Assembly (NCBI GenBank): GCA_963774895.1
Contig: CAVZGN010000004.1
Location: 372,001-436,000, forward strand
Direction of reading: 5' to 3'
Source: REEB76 sp963774895
GTDB lineage: Bacteria > Pseudomonadota > Gammaproteobacteria > Natronospirales > REEB76
Length of the DNA stretch: 64,000 nt
Positions 32,777 to 44,321 of the stretch are shown in pieces. A program made the position numbers and the translations under genes. The first letter of the stretch is position 1, and every line of letters begins with the position of its first letter. The notes under the pieces are model-generated. The model did not search any database. It saw nothing but the letters and a program-made list of their open reading frames with translations, and was not told where the DNA came from.

Positions 32777-32945
32777 TTAGAGCCTGCCGATTTTTGCCAG
32801 GGGCTTGAAACACAGTATCAAGCGGGCATACAAGGATGTATGCCCTGGACCACAAGCACAGCAGGATGCTGCAGCGCGGTGGGTTTTGTGCCGCAAAGGG
32901 CAGCATGCCCGAAAGCAGCGACCTACTTTCGCATAGGGTGAGTCA
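32777..32945 (-). pseudogene. Broken second 5S rRNA gene (3' end only, interrupted)
   Basis: The minus strand reads ACCCTATGCGAAAGTAGGTC (32922-32941), nearly the same as the 3' part of the intact 5S, then ~125 bp of unrelated GC-rich sequence, and then ATCGGCAGGCTCTAAACACG, which matches the 5S terminus ATCGCCAGGCTCTAAATACA. So a duplicated 5S has lost its 5' part and gained an insertion. It is followed by its own terminator. Confidence 0.7.
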
Positions 32946-33084
32946 AACGCGAAGCACAGCTTCGTGCTGGCGAACGCCCAGCCACGGATGGCTGGGCTAG
33001 GGCTAAACGGAGCATCGCGATTACGCCAGGATGGCATAAGTTGCTCTCTGTACGAGCGTGTCTCCCTATGCGCTTTCGCAAAAG

Positions 33085-33117
33085 AAAACCCCCTGACGTT
33101 TCCACGTCAGGGGGCTG
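33085..33117 (-). terminator. Rho-independent terminator after 5S rRNA
   Basis: Minus strand CCCCCTGACGT-GGAA-ACGTCAGGGGG, a perfect 11-bp stem, followed by TTTTCTTTT. It ends the rrn operon. Confidence 0.92.
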
Positions 33118-33124
33118 TATTTAG

Positions 33125-33243
33125 AGCCTGGCGATGACCTACTTTCGCATAGGGAGACCCCACACTATCATCGGCGCTGAGCAGTTTCACTTCCGAGTTC
33201 GGGATGGGATCGGGTGGTACCCACTCGCCAATGTCGCCAGGCA
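33125..33243 (-). rRNA. rrf: 5S ribosomal RNA
   Basis: About 119 nt starting TGCCTGGCGACATTGGCG and ending GTCATCGCCAGGCT. The first and last ~9 bases pair as helix I, and the conserved loop CCCATCCCGAACTCGGAAGTG is present. Last gene of the rrn operon. Confidence 0.96.
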
Positions 33244-33498
33244 AACCGTTTCACTGTTGCACATGCGATAAGGCATATGCAGTGGATTCGAAAAGTTGTT
33301 GACGCCCGTATATCGCATTCGTATTGGTTACCGGCCATCCCAAACAAACTGTTTGGGGTTATATGGCCAAGCCTCACGGTCAATTAGTACTGGTTAGCTT
33401 CACGCGTTACCGCGCTTCCACACCCAGCCTATCAACGTCGTAGTCTTCGACGGACCTTTAGGGACTTCAAGAGTCCAGGGAGATCTAATCTTGGGGTG

Positions 33499-33531
<33 letters not shown>

Positions 33532-33650
33532 CGTCCGTATATAGCTACCCGGCAGTGCCACTGGCGTGACAACCGGTACACCAGAGATACGTCCACTCCG
33601 GTCCTCTCGTACTAGGAGCAGCTCCCCTCAAATCTCCAACGCCCATGGCA

Positions 33651-33736
<86 letters not shown>

Positions 33737-33737
33737 A

Positions 33738-33780
<43 letters not shown>

Positions 33781-33806
33781 ATCGTCGATATGGACTCTTG
33801 GATGGA

Positions 33807-33838
<32 letters not shown>

Positions 33839-34187
33839 CGTTGAGCGATGACCCTTCCATACAGAATCACCGGATCACTAAGACCTGCTTTCGCACCTGC
33901 TCGACCTGTCCGTCTCGCAGTTAAGCACCCTTGTGCCTTTGCACGCCGTGCGCGATTTCCGACCGCGCTGAGGGTACCTTTGTGCTCCTCCGTTACACTT
34001 TAGGAGGAGACCGCCCCAGTCAAACTACCCACCATACACTGTTCCCGACCCGGATTACGGATCAAGGTTAGAACTCCGAACAGGCCAGGCTGGTATTTCA
34101 AGGTTGACTCCATCCGATCTAGCGACCGGACTTCATAGTCTCCCAGCTATCCTACACAAGTATGTTCAAAGTTCAGTGTAAAGTTGT

Positions 34188-34218
<31 letters not shown>

Positions 34219-34288
34219 CACGGGAACGCTGCATCTTCACAGCGATTTCAATTTCACTGAGTCCCGGGTGGAGACAGTGTAGCTATCG

Positions 34289-34335
<47 letters not shown>

Positions 34336-34599
34336 CGATATCTTAGACTTAAGCAATATTAAGCCGGATACATCCATATATCCCTGCATGTCGCCATGCA
34401 GATGGGACTATATCTTCACTCAGTTTTCATAGCTGAGTGTCTGGCTTGTAGTCTCTGGGGATTCTGGCCAAAACAGCCAGTCTTTCCTGCTGATTGTCCG
34501 CACCCCACGGTTTGTCACTGTCCAAAATTCTTGGGCAGTACCGGAGGATACACCGGAGTTTCCAGCATACAGCCAAATTTTACTAAGGCAGCAAAACCT
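34336..34599 (-). mobile_element. Group I intron 2 in 23S rRNA (site L1931), no ORF
   Basis: 264 nt inserted after U1931, ending in G as group I introns do. P1: exon CTAAGGT (34600-34606) pairs with internal guide GCCTTAG (34583-34589), with U-G at the splice site. P10: exon 3 AGCGAAA (34329-34335) pairs with TTTTGCT (34590-34596). The core shows CAATCAGCAGG, P7 strands AGAGACTA and GATATAGTC, a short P6 hairpin (CTGGC/GCCAG), and a P9 hairpin capped by a GCGA tetraloop (34384-34401). It has no coding capacity. It shares an 88-nt identical block with intron 1. Confidence 0.93.
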
Positions 34600-34613
34600 A
34601 CCTTAGGACCGTT

Positions 34614-35413
<800 letters not shown>

Positions 35414-35448
35414 CAAGAGCTTCGCCTTGCGGCTGACCCCATCACTTA

Positions 35449-35483
<35 letters not shown>

Positions 35484-36189
35484 GTCCACTTTCGTGTTTG
35501 CAGAGTGCTGTGTTTTTGATAAACAGTCGCAGCTACCTAGCTTTTGCAACCCTCATCCGCTACTGCCGCAAGGGCTTTCACGTACCGAGGGCGCACCTTC
35601 TCCCAAAGTTACGGTGCTAATTTGCCTAGTTCCTTCACCCGAGTTCTCTCAAGCGCCTTAGGATTCTCTCCTCACCCACCTGTGTCGGATTACGGTACGG
35701 TTCTGTACCAACTGAAGCTTAGAGGTTTTTCCTGGAAGCAGGGTATCAACCACTTCGACTCGCAAGGAGCCTCGTCATCACGCCTCAGCATTAATGACCC
35801 TCCGGATTTACCTGGAAGATCTGCCTACACGCTTGAACCGGGACAACCGTCGCCCGGCTGGTTCAACCTTCTCCGTCACCCCATCGCATCGGTACAAAGC
35901 ACAGGAATATTAACCTGTTGTCCATCGACTACGCCTTTCGGCCTCGCCTTAGGTACCGACTCACCCTGCGCCGATTAACGTTGCGCAGGAACCCTTGGGT
36001 TTTCGGCGAACGGGTTTTTCACCCGTTTTATCGTTACTCATGTCAGCATTCGCTCTTCTGATACCTCCAGAGGCCCTCACGGGTCCACCTTCGCAGGCGT
36101 ACAGAACGCTCCCCTACCACTCGCGCTTGCGCGCGAATCCGCAGCTTCGGTATACGGCTTAAGCCCCGTTGAATCTTCCGCGCGGGCTG

Positions 36190-36257
<68 letters not shown>

Positions 36258-36507
36258 ATGACTTCCCACATCGTTCACCACTGAGCCGTAATTTTGGGAC
36301 CTTAGCTGGCGGTCTGGGTTGTATCCCTCTTCACGACGCACGTTAGCACGCGCCGTGTGTCTCCCGTGATCACACTTCCTGGTATTCGGAGTTTGCATCG
36401 GGTTGGTAGTTCTAGACGAACCCCTAGCCGAAACAGTGCTCTACCCCCAGGAGTAAATACACGAGGCACTACCTAAATAGCTTTCGGGGAGAACCAGCTA
36501 TCACCGA

Positions 36508-36543
<36 letters not shown>

Positions 36544-37038
36544 GACTACCTTTTCAACGGGAGTTCGTTCGGGCCTCCAGCAGGAATTACCCTGCCTTCA
36601 CCCTGGCCATGGATAGATCACCCGGTTTCGGGTCTACTACCAGCGACTGTTCGCCCATTTAAGACTCGGTTTCCCTACGGCTCCCCTAGACGGTTAGCCT
36701 CGCCACTGACAGTAACTCGCTGACCCATTATACAAAAGGTACGCGGTCACCCCTTGCGGGGCTCCCACTGCTTGTACGCATACGGTTTCAGGTTCTATTT
36801 CACTCCCCTCACAGGGGTTCTTTTCGCCTTTCCCTCACGGTACTGGTTCACTATCGGTCGGTAGGGAGTATTTAGCCTTGGAGGATGGTCCCCCCATCTT
36901 CAAGCAGGATTACACGTGTCCCGCTCTACTCATCGTGCCTAACCCACAACGCCATTTCGAATACGGGGCTATCACCCGCTATGGCCGGACTTTCCAGACC
37001 GTTCTTCTACAACGTTGCGTGATAAGGGCACTGGGCTT

Positions 37039-37084
<46 letters not shown>

Positions 37085-37308
37085 TTCCTCCGGGTACTGA
37101 GATGTTTCACTTCCCCGGGTTCGCTTCTCCTGTCCTATGTATTCAGACAGGGATACTCTGCAAGCAGAGTGGGTTTCCCCATTCGGACATCTCCGGATCA
37201 AAGTCTGTTTGCCGACTCCCCGAAGCTTATCGCAGGCTACTACGTCCTTCATCGCCTCCTACCGCCTAGGCATCCACCATATGCGCTTGTTCGCTTGGCC
37301 ATATAACC

Positions 37309-37541
37309 CCAAAAAGTCTGGGGATAAATGCTTGAACAAGATTCATCATTTGCCGGTTTCTCTTCCACAAATGCGACATACATGAATGAAGCTGATCGTT
37401 CAGCTTCAATCCTAAGCGCCAACAACTTTCCAAATTTTTAAAGAGCACACCGGTGAACCAGCACCGGCACAATGAAACCACACCTGGACACACCTGAATG
37501 CCCAAGTGTGGTTGCACTGTATCGCACGGATGACCGAAAAC
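37309..37541 (-). promoter_or_regulatory. tRNA-Ala to 23S spacer with boxA
   Basis: On the minus strand GCTCTTTAAAAA (37435-37446) matches the rrn boxA antitermination signal (TGCTCTTTAACA). The rest supplies the 5' half of the 23S processing stem and no further genes. Confidence 0.7.
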
Positions 37542-37617
37542 TGGTGGAGCTGACCGGGATCGAACCGGTGACCCCCTGCTTGCAAAGCAGGTGCTCTCCC
37601 AGCTGAGCTACAGCCCC
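37542..37617 (-). tRNA. trnA: tRNA-Ala (TGC)
   Basis: 76-nt cloverleaf, acceptor GGGGCTG/CAGCTCC, anticodon TGC in CTTTGCAAG, T-loop GGTTCGATCC, encoded CCA. Lies in the 16S-23S spacer. Confidence 0.96.
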
Positions 37618-37629
37618 ACGCTTACTGGT

Positions 37630-37745
37630 CTTTTTGTGCGATGGCGGCGTTGCACTTGTCGTTCGTTCGGTCACGTACCTGATGTACGCTCCCTCACTCA
37701 CTCCGGCGCGTGCCTTGCACTCACACAAAAATCCGGCGTAATCGG
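37630..37745. repeat. Dispersed repeat between tRNA-Ala and tRNA-Ile
   Basis: Contains GGCGGCGTTGCACTTGTC, then CGTACCTGATGTACGCTCC and CCGGCGCGTGCCTTGC. The same order of blocks (GGCGGTGTTGCGC, ATGTACTGCCGTGTACACTCC, CCGGTGCGCGCCTTGC) is found inverted at 53461-53565, so both are copies of one repeat family. It separates the two spacer tRNAs by ~150 bp. Confidence 0.6.
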
Positions 37746-37769
37746 CCTTCCAGTCGTGGCGCAGCTGAT

Positions 37770-37846
<77 letters not shown>

Positions 37847-37941
37847 GAGTCGGCTCAAAAGCGGACCCGTCGGGCCCCGTGCTTCAGAACCAAGTAACTT
37901 GTGTGGGAACTCGCGCCCCGGCGTGAGACGCTTTTTCTCTT

Positions 37942-39487
<1,546 letters not shown>

Positions 39488-39624
39488 AGCTAGTAAAACT
39501 AGCGATCATCGAGTTGAACCCCAAATCTTTGAACTACTGTTCTCGATTTTGAGCAACTCATCGTCTTTAAGGTCTGCATTCTCAAACCCTGACGCGAGCG
39601 CCCACACAAGTTACTTGATTATGC

Positions 39625-39636
39625 TGTTAAAGAGCG
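39625..39636 (-). promoter_or_regulatory. rrn leader boxA antitermination signal
   Basis: The minus strand reads CGCTCTTTAACA, one base from the E. coli boxA TGCTCTTTAACA, about 140 bp upstream of 16S. It binds NusB/S10 to prevent premature termination of the rRNA transcript (established for the family). Confidence 0.85.
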
Positions 39637-39666
39637 GGCCTGGGAGATATCCCAAGCGAGCCGGTT

Positions 39667-39694
39667 ATTATACAGGTCACTACTGGCCGGTCAA
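39667..39694 (-). promoter_or_regulatory. rRNA operon promoter
   Basis: Minus strand TTGACC, a 16-bp spacer and a perfect TATAAT, ~180 bp upstream of 16S and ~30 bp before boxA. The rest of 39488-39896 contains no gene; it also holds the start region of divergent radC. Confidence 0.85.
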
Positions 39695-39896
39695 CGGAAT
39701 TACTGGGTATTTTAAGCGTGCCGGCTGGTTTCGGCCGTCAAATGAGCGCGGCATTATTCAAGGCGTTTTCGCCCCGTCAGGGCTTGAAAAACAGTTTCAA
39801 TCGAATTTCAAAGCGCGTATTACTTACCCCGCATTTACCTGGACGGAGTGTTTGGGCACACTCTGCTCCGACGATAATCGACAATAGGCGCTAAGG

Positions 39897-40571
39897 ATGG
39901 CGATCAATGACTGGCCTGCGGCTGAAAGGCCACGGGAAAAACTCTTGGCTCGAGGGCCCCAAGCCCTCTCGGATGCCGAACTCCTGGCTATCTTCTTGCG
40001 TACAGGTATACGCGGCAAAACCGCCGTGGATCTGGCCAGGGAATTACTTGCTGAATTCAAAGGATTGCGAGGCCTGTTCGCCGCCGAGCGCGATCGCCTG
40101 TATACGGCCAGGGGGCTGGGTCCGGCCAAATACGCACAGTTACAAGCGGTACTGGAAATGGCCCGCCGTCATCTGGGGGAAGCCCTGCAGCGCGGTATAC
40201 AGCTCACAGATCCCGCGGCCACCCGCAGCTATCTCATCACGCGCTTACGTGATTTACCCCAGGAAGTATTCTGTTGCTTGTATCTGGATAACCGCCACCG
40301 GGTGATCGCTTTTGAGGAACTGTTTCACGGTACCCTGGATGGTACCAGCGTGCATCCCCGGGAAGTGCTACGCAAGGCATTGGCCCATAACGCCGCAGCC
40401 CTGATATTCGCCCATAATCATCCAAGCGGTGTGGCGGAACCCAGCGACGCCGACCGGCGGCTCACCCAGCGACTCAAAGACGCACTGGCTTTGGTGGATA
40501 TCCGGGTGCTGGATCATTTCGTGGTGGGTGATGGTGAGGCGGTGTCTTTTGCAGAACGCGGTCTACTATAA
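39897..40571 (+). CDS. radC: JAMM-domain protein RadC
   Basis: 224 residues. An N-terminal helix-hairpin-helix-like region (ARGPQALSDAELLAIFLRTG, then GLGPAKYAQLQAVLEM) precedes the JAMM/MPN+ metalloprotease domain: EELFHGTLDGTSVHPREV, then the metal site HNHPSGVAEPSDAD. The biological role is uncertain; despite the name it is not clearly a DNA repair factor. It lies directly upstream of rpmBG, the standard location. Confidence 0.93.
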   Translation: MAINDWPAAERPREKLLARGPQALSDAELLAIFLRTGIRGKTAVDLARELLAEFKGLRGLFAAERDRLYTARGLGPAKYAQLQAVLEMARRHLGEALQRGIQLTDPAATRSYLITRLRDLPQEVFCCLYLDNRHRVIAFEELFHGTLDGTSVHPREVLRKALAHNAAALIFAHNHPSGVAEPSDADRRLTQRLKDALALVDIRVLDHFVVGDGEAVSFAERGLL

Positions 40572-40590
40572 GGTCATATATGGTTGCGGT

Positions 40591-40618
40591 TTGCGAAACT
40601 GGGCTTGGCTGCTAGAAT
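40591..40618 (+). promoter_or_regulatory. Probable rpmBG promoter
   Basis: TTGCGA, a 16-bp spacer and TAGAAT, 56 bp upstream of rpmB. Confidence 0.6.
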
Positions 40619-40673
40619 ATCCGCCCATTCGCGCAGCTGAATGCGTGTGGTTTCGTAGCACGAGGATTTAGCC

Positions 40674-40910
40674 ATGTCGAGAGTCTGCCAGGTCACGGGC
40701 AAGGGCCCGATCACCGGGAACACGGTCTCGCACGCCAACAATAAGACCCGCCGGCGGTTTTTGCCGAACCTGCACACCCACCGGTTCTGGCTGGATAGCG
40801 AACGGCGTTTCGTGCGCCTGCGTGTGTCCTCCAAAGGCATGCGCGTCATCGACAAACTCGGCATTGAGCAAGTGGTCGCGGACTTGCGCGCCCATGGCGA
40901 AAAACTCTGA
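40674..40910 (+). CDS. rpmB: 50S ribosomal protein L28
   Basis: 78 residues, the normal length: MSRVCQVTGKGPITGNTVSHANNK at the N-terminus and RFVRLRVSSKGMRVIDK in the middle. The Zn-type Cys pair is absent, as in E. coli L28. AGGA lies before the start. Cotranscribed with rpmG 10 bp later. Confidence 0.97.
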   Translation: MSRVCQVTGKGPITGNTVSHANNKTRRRFLPNLHTHRFWLDSERRFVRLRVSSKGMRVIDKLGIEQVVADLRAHGEKL

Positions 40911-40920
40911 GGATTGACGC

Positions 40921-41076
40921 ATGCGCGAAAAGATCAAACTGGTTTCCACCGCTGATACCGGCCACTATTACACGACCACCAAGAACCGCCGCCTGCACCC
41001 GGATAAGATGGAAATGCAGAAGTTCGATCCGGTGGCACGTAAACATGTGACCTATAAGGAAGCCAAGATTAAATAG
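40921..41076 (+). CDS. rpmG: 50S ribosomal protein L33
   Basis: 51-residue protein (MREKIKLVSTADTGHYYTT ... PVARKHVTYKEAKIK). It has no Cys residues, so it is the zinc-free form. GAGGATTG lies before the start. It directly follows rpmB and ends before a strong terminator. Confidence 0.96.
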   Translation: MREKIKLVSTADTGHYYTTTKNRRLHPDKMEMQKFDPVARKHVTYKEAKIK

Positions 41077-41113
41077 CGATCCACACCTGCTTCACCTGCA
41101 AAGGTTTCGAACT

Positions 41114-41139
41114 AAAAACCCGCCAGATGGCGGGTTTTT
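41114..41139. terminator. Bidirectional terminator between rpmG and the desaturase gene
   Basis: AAAAACCCGCC-AGA-TGGCGGGTTTTT; runs of A and T on both sides make it usable by rpmG (plus) and by the converging desaturase gene (minus). Confidence 0.92.
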
Positions 41140-41161
41140 AGTTTTTTGCGATCGGACGCTC

Positions 41162-42343
41162 TCAGGCCGGTTGTGAGGAATAGCGCCTTAGTTGCTGGGC
41201 GAACTCCCGCAAGGTGGCGATGCCTGTGGCCTCCGCCTGGGCACACCAGTCTTTGAACTGCTGCAGCAGTTTTTCGTTTGAAAGCGTGCTGTTTTCCCAC
41301 AGTGCCTGCAGACGCTGGCGGAACTCATACACCGTGCGCAAAGTCTGGCTATGCGCCAAGGTTTCCTGCAAACGAGCCCGACCACGCGCGCTCAACAGGG
41401 TCTCGTCGCGAGTCAACAACAGACGAGCCTTGGCAAATAATCTTCGTGCCGCAGCTCCTGCTACACGTTTTTCCGCAGCTACCGCTGGCCAAATGACTTC
41501 ATGACAATAGTCGCGCAGTACATGCATGCGATTCACGATGACTGCCTGAACTGTACCCAGGTCCACCTGGTTGGTGTCCTTGGATATAACCGGTTCGGGC
41601 GCCACTCGTAGCACGTTGGCAAGATGGAAAAATTCCAGTGCGCGAATGTACCACCAGCCCAGATCCACTTCCCAAGGCCTTTGGGAAAACTTGGCGGAAC
41701 TGGGAAAAGCATGGTGGTTATTATGTAGTTCTTCACCACCGACAATAATACCCCAGGGCAATACATTGGTAGCCGCGTCCTTACACTCGAAATTACGGTA
41801 ACCGGAGTAATGCCCCACACCATTGACGACGCCGGCGGCCAACACCGGGATGGCCAGCATCTGTATAGCCCAGACCGTGATGCCGGGCAGCCCCAGCAAC
41901 AGTACGTCAATGATAAGCATCAGGCTCACGCCGGATATAGGGTGCCGGCTATAGAGATGGCGTTCCATCCAATCATCCACCGTGCCGCGGCCATATTTTT
42001 CAACCGTGTCTTTTTGCCTGGCTTCGATTCGATACAGCTCCGCACCCTCCAGCAGCACCTTAAGCAACCCCTTTACTTGGGGACTATGTGGGTCATCAGC
42101 CGTTTCGACACGTGCATGATGTTTACGGTGCACAGCTACCCATTCGCGCGTGACCATGCCGGTGGTCAACCACAGCCAGAAGCGGAAAAAGTGCCTGACG
42201 GCAGAATGTAACTCCAAACCACGATGCGTCTGGTCGCGATGCAGAAACAGCGTGACCGCCACGATGGTCAGATGGATAAATATCGGGGCCACGATGAACA
42301 AGGCCCAGATCGGGAGATCGAGAATACCGTGAATTAAAAACAA
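41162..42343 (-). CDS. Membrane fatty acid desaturase (acyl-CoA/lipid delta-9 type)
   Basis: Di-iron membrane enzyme introducing a double bond into acyl chains. It has 393 residues; the start appears to be TTG (42341-42343, AGGT upstream). The three His boxes are present: HRDQTH at ~35, HRKHH at ~72 and HNNHH at ~207. Hydrophobic segments lie near 10-33, 50-62 and 135-175. After ~250 there is a ~140-residue charged helical C-terminal extension beyond the usual catalytic core. The gene is monocistronic. Confidence 0.88.
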   Translation of the reverse strand: MFLIHGILDLPIWALFIVAPIFIHLTIVAVTLFLHRDQTHRGLELHSAVRHFFRFWLWLTTGMVTREWVAVHRKHHARVETADDPHSPQVKGLLKVLLEGAELYRIEARQKDTVEKYGRGTVDDWMERHLYSRHPISGVSLMLIIDVLLLGLPGITVWAIQMLAIPVLAAGVVNGVGHYSGYRNFECKDAATNVLPWGIIVGGEELHNNHHAFPSSAKFSQRPWEVDLGWWYIRALEFFHLANVLRVAPEPVISKDTNQVDLGTVQAVIVNRMHVLRDYCHEVIWPAVAAEKRVAGAAARRLFAKARLLLTRDETLLSARGRARLQETLAHSQTLRTVYEFRQRLQALWENSTLSNEKLLQQFKDWCAQAEATGIATLREFAQQLRRYSSQPA

Positions 42344-42593
42344 GTGCGTAACCTAAAAGCTAGTGCAAAAATGCTTAGTGACTATATAGGATTTAACTAT
42401 ATGTCGTCCATCCGAATCTGTCATACTGGCTGACGGGCTTGCAATTCAAGCCCTAGGCCGTAAAACTACCGCCTTGCTCGGGAACTTTTCCGATATTCCC
42501 GCAACTATACAATGTCGCGGTTACAGCCATGAGCGCAGCAAAAATAATTACCATCGATTTCTGTTTCTCCAGCGCCTCGGTACGGTCAACAGC

Positions 42594-43562
42594 ATGAATG
42601 AAAATAATATCCTCGTGAAAGTCGAGAATCTGTATCGCTATTACGATGATCATTGCGCGGTGCAGGACGTAAATTTCGAATTGCGCAAAGGCGAAATCCT
42701 GGGCTTCCTGGGGCCGAACGGCGCCGGCAAGACCACCACCATGCAAATGCTGTCGGGCAATCTAGCGCCCAGCGCCGGCCAGATATTCATCAATGGCATC
42801 GATATCCTTGATCAGCCGAAGCGCGCTAAAACCTGTATCGGCTACCTGCCGGAGCAACCGCCTCTGTATGCCGATCTCACGGTGGATGAATATCTCGAGT
42901 ATTGCGCCAGTCTAAACCGGGTGCCACGCAATAAACTTGAGGCAGCCCGCAACTTCTCCAAAGAGCGTTGCGGTCTCCAGGACATGGGCCACAGGCTGAT
43001 CGGCAACCTATCCAAGGGCTACCGGCAACGCGTCGGCATTGCCCAGGCCATCATCCACGCCCCTGCCGTGGTGATCCTCGATGAACCCACCGTCGGACTC
43101 GATCCCATCCAGATCCGAGAGATCCGTAGCTTGATCCGCGAGCTTGGCAGGGGACATGGCGTGATCCTCTCGACCCACATCCTGCCGGAAGTACAATCGA
43201 TATGCAGCCGCGTGCAGATCATTCACAAAGGGCGTCTGGTATTCAACGAATCTATCGCCGGCCTTACGCAGCGCATGCAATCCACGAGCCTGCTGCTCAC
43301 TTGCCGCAAGCTGCCTGAGCTGTCTGTCATTAAGGCTGTAGCGGGCGTGGTGGCAGTCGAGTCGATAGGAGAGCGGCAACTGCGGGTGCACTTCAGTCCG
43401 AATAAAAATCCAGCCGAAGCTCTCGCAGCTGAAGTGATCAAACACGGCTGGGGGCTTCTGGAACTCACGCCCGAGCACAAATCCCTGGAACAGATTTTTG
43501 TGGATCTGACTGCCGCCGATGAAACCAGTGAACCGGCTCCCGTACAGGAACACGCGGCATGA
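42594..43562 (+). CDS. ABC transporter ATP-binding protein (GldA-type)
   Basis: 322 residues from ATG 42594 (MNENNILVKVENLYRYY). Walker A GPNGAGKTTT, signature LSKGYRQRVGIAQA, Walker B VVILDEPTVGLD and the switch His in STHILPEV are complete. A ~90-residue C-terminal domain follows. With the next three genes it forms an ABC-2 exporter operon of the GldA-GldF-GldG-DUF4340 kind. The gene name from gliding bacteria does not imply gliding here. Confidence 0.92.
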   Translation: MNENNILVKVENLYRYYDDHCAVQDVNFELRKGEILGFLGPNGAGKTTTMQMLSGNLAPSAGQIFINGIDILDQPKRAKTCIGYLPEQPPLYADLTVDEYLEYCASLNRVPRNKLEAARNFSKERCGLQDMGHRLIGNLSKGYRQRVGIAQAIIHAPAVVILDEPTVGLDPIQIREIRSLIRELGRGHGVILSTHILPEVQSICSRVQIIHKGRLVFNESIAGLTQRMQSTSLLLTCRKLPELSVIKAVAGVVAVESIGERQLRVHFSPNKNPAEALAAEVIKHGWGLLELTPEHKSLEQIFVDLTAADETSEPAPVQEHAA

Positions 43563-44314
43563 TGATCTTCACTATCGCCTGGCGCGAACTCAGGAACTTG
43601 TTTCTGTCGCCCCTCGCATGGTGTGTGCTGGCCGTAATCCAATTCATCATCGCCTGGATCTTTCTGATCCAAGTCGACAACTTCTTGAAATTCGCGCCCA
43701 CCCTTGCGGGCATGGCCAATGCTCCGGGCGTGACCGATGCGATCGCATCACCGATCTTCAGCACCGCCAGTGTCATCATGCTGCTGGTGGTCCCGATCAT
43801 GAGCATGCGGCTGATCGCCGAGGAGCGCCGTAGTGGGACTTTGAGCCTGCTGCAATCGGCGCCCGTGAGCATGACCGAAATCGTGGTGGGCAAATACCTC
43901 GGCTTGCTGATCTTCTTGTTCATCATGCTGGGGTTTATGACCCTCATGCCGCTGTCTTTGGCAGTCGGCACCCACCTGGACTACGGCAAACTGTTCTCCG
44001 GGGTACTGGGACTGGGTCTGTTGCTGGGCGCGTTCGCCGCAGCGGGCCTGTTTATTTCGACGCTGACTAAACAGCCGGTGGTGGCAGCCATCTCAAGCTT
44101 CGGCTTGCTGCTGATGCTGTGGATCATCAGTTGGGCAAGCAGCGGCGATGAGCGCTACAGCCCGGTTTTCCATTACTTGTCGATGCTGGATCATTATGGT
44201 TCATTGCTACGCGGTTCATTCAATTCCACGGATGTGGTGTACTACCTGCTGTTCATTACCACCTTTCTAGTACTCAGCATCCGCCGACTGGATGCCTATC
44301 GCCTACAGCACTAA
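43559..44314 (+). CDS. ABC-2 type permease (GldF-like)
   Basis: 251 residues, six membrane segments (about 16-36, 60-80, 110-133, 145-165, 172-192 and 227-243). It begins IAWRELRNLFLSPLAWCVLAVIQF and carries IMSMRLIAEERRSGTLSLLQSAPVS, the typical ABC-2 cytoplasmic loop that contacts the ATPase. The ATG overlaps the stop of the ATPase gene. Confidence 0.9.
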   Translation: MMIFTIAWRELRNLFLSPLAWCVLAVIQFIIAWIFLIQVDNFLKFAPTLAGMANAPGVTDAIASPIFSTASVIMLLVVPIMSMRLIAEERRSGTLSLLQSAPVSMTEIVVGKYLGLLIFLFIMLGFMTLMPLSLAVGTHLDYGKLFSGVLGLGLLLGAFAAAGLFISTLTKQPVVAAISSFGLLLMLWIISWASSGDERYSPVFHYLSMLDHYGSLLRGSFNSTDVVYYLLFITTFLVLSIRRLDAYRLQH

Positions 44315-44321
44315 ATCCAGC

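Noticed and set aside
35544..35978. Plus-strand frames inside the 23S and 16S genes (also 39333-39887)
   Set aside because: They lie antisense to rRNA and reflect rRNA composition only.
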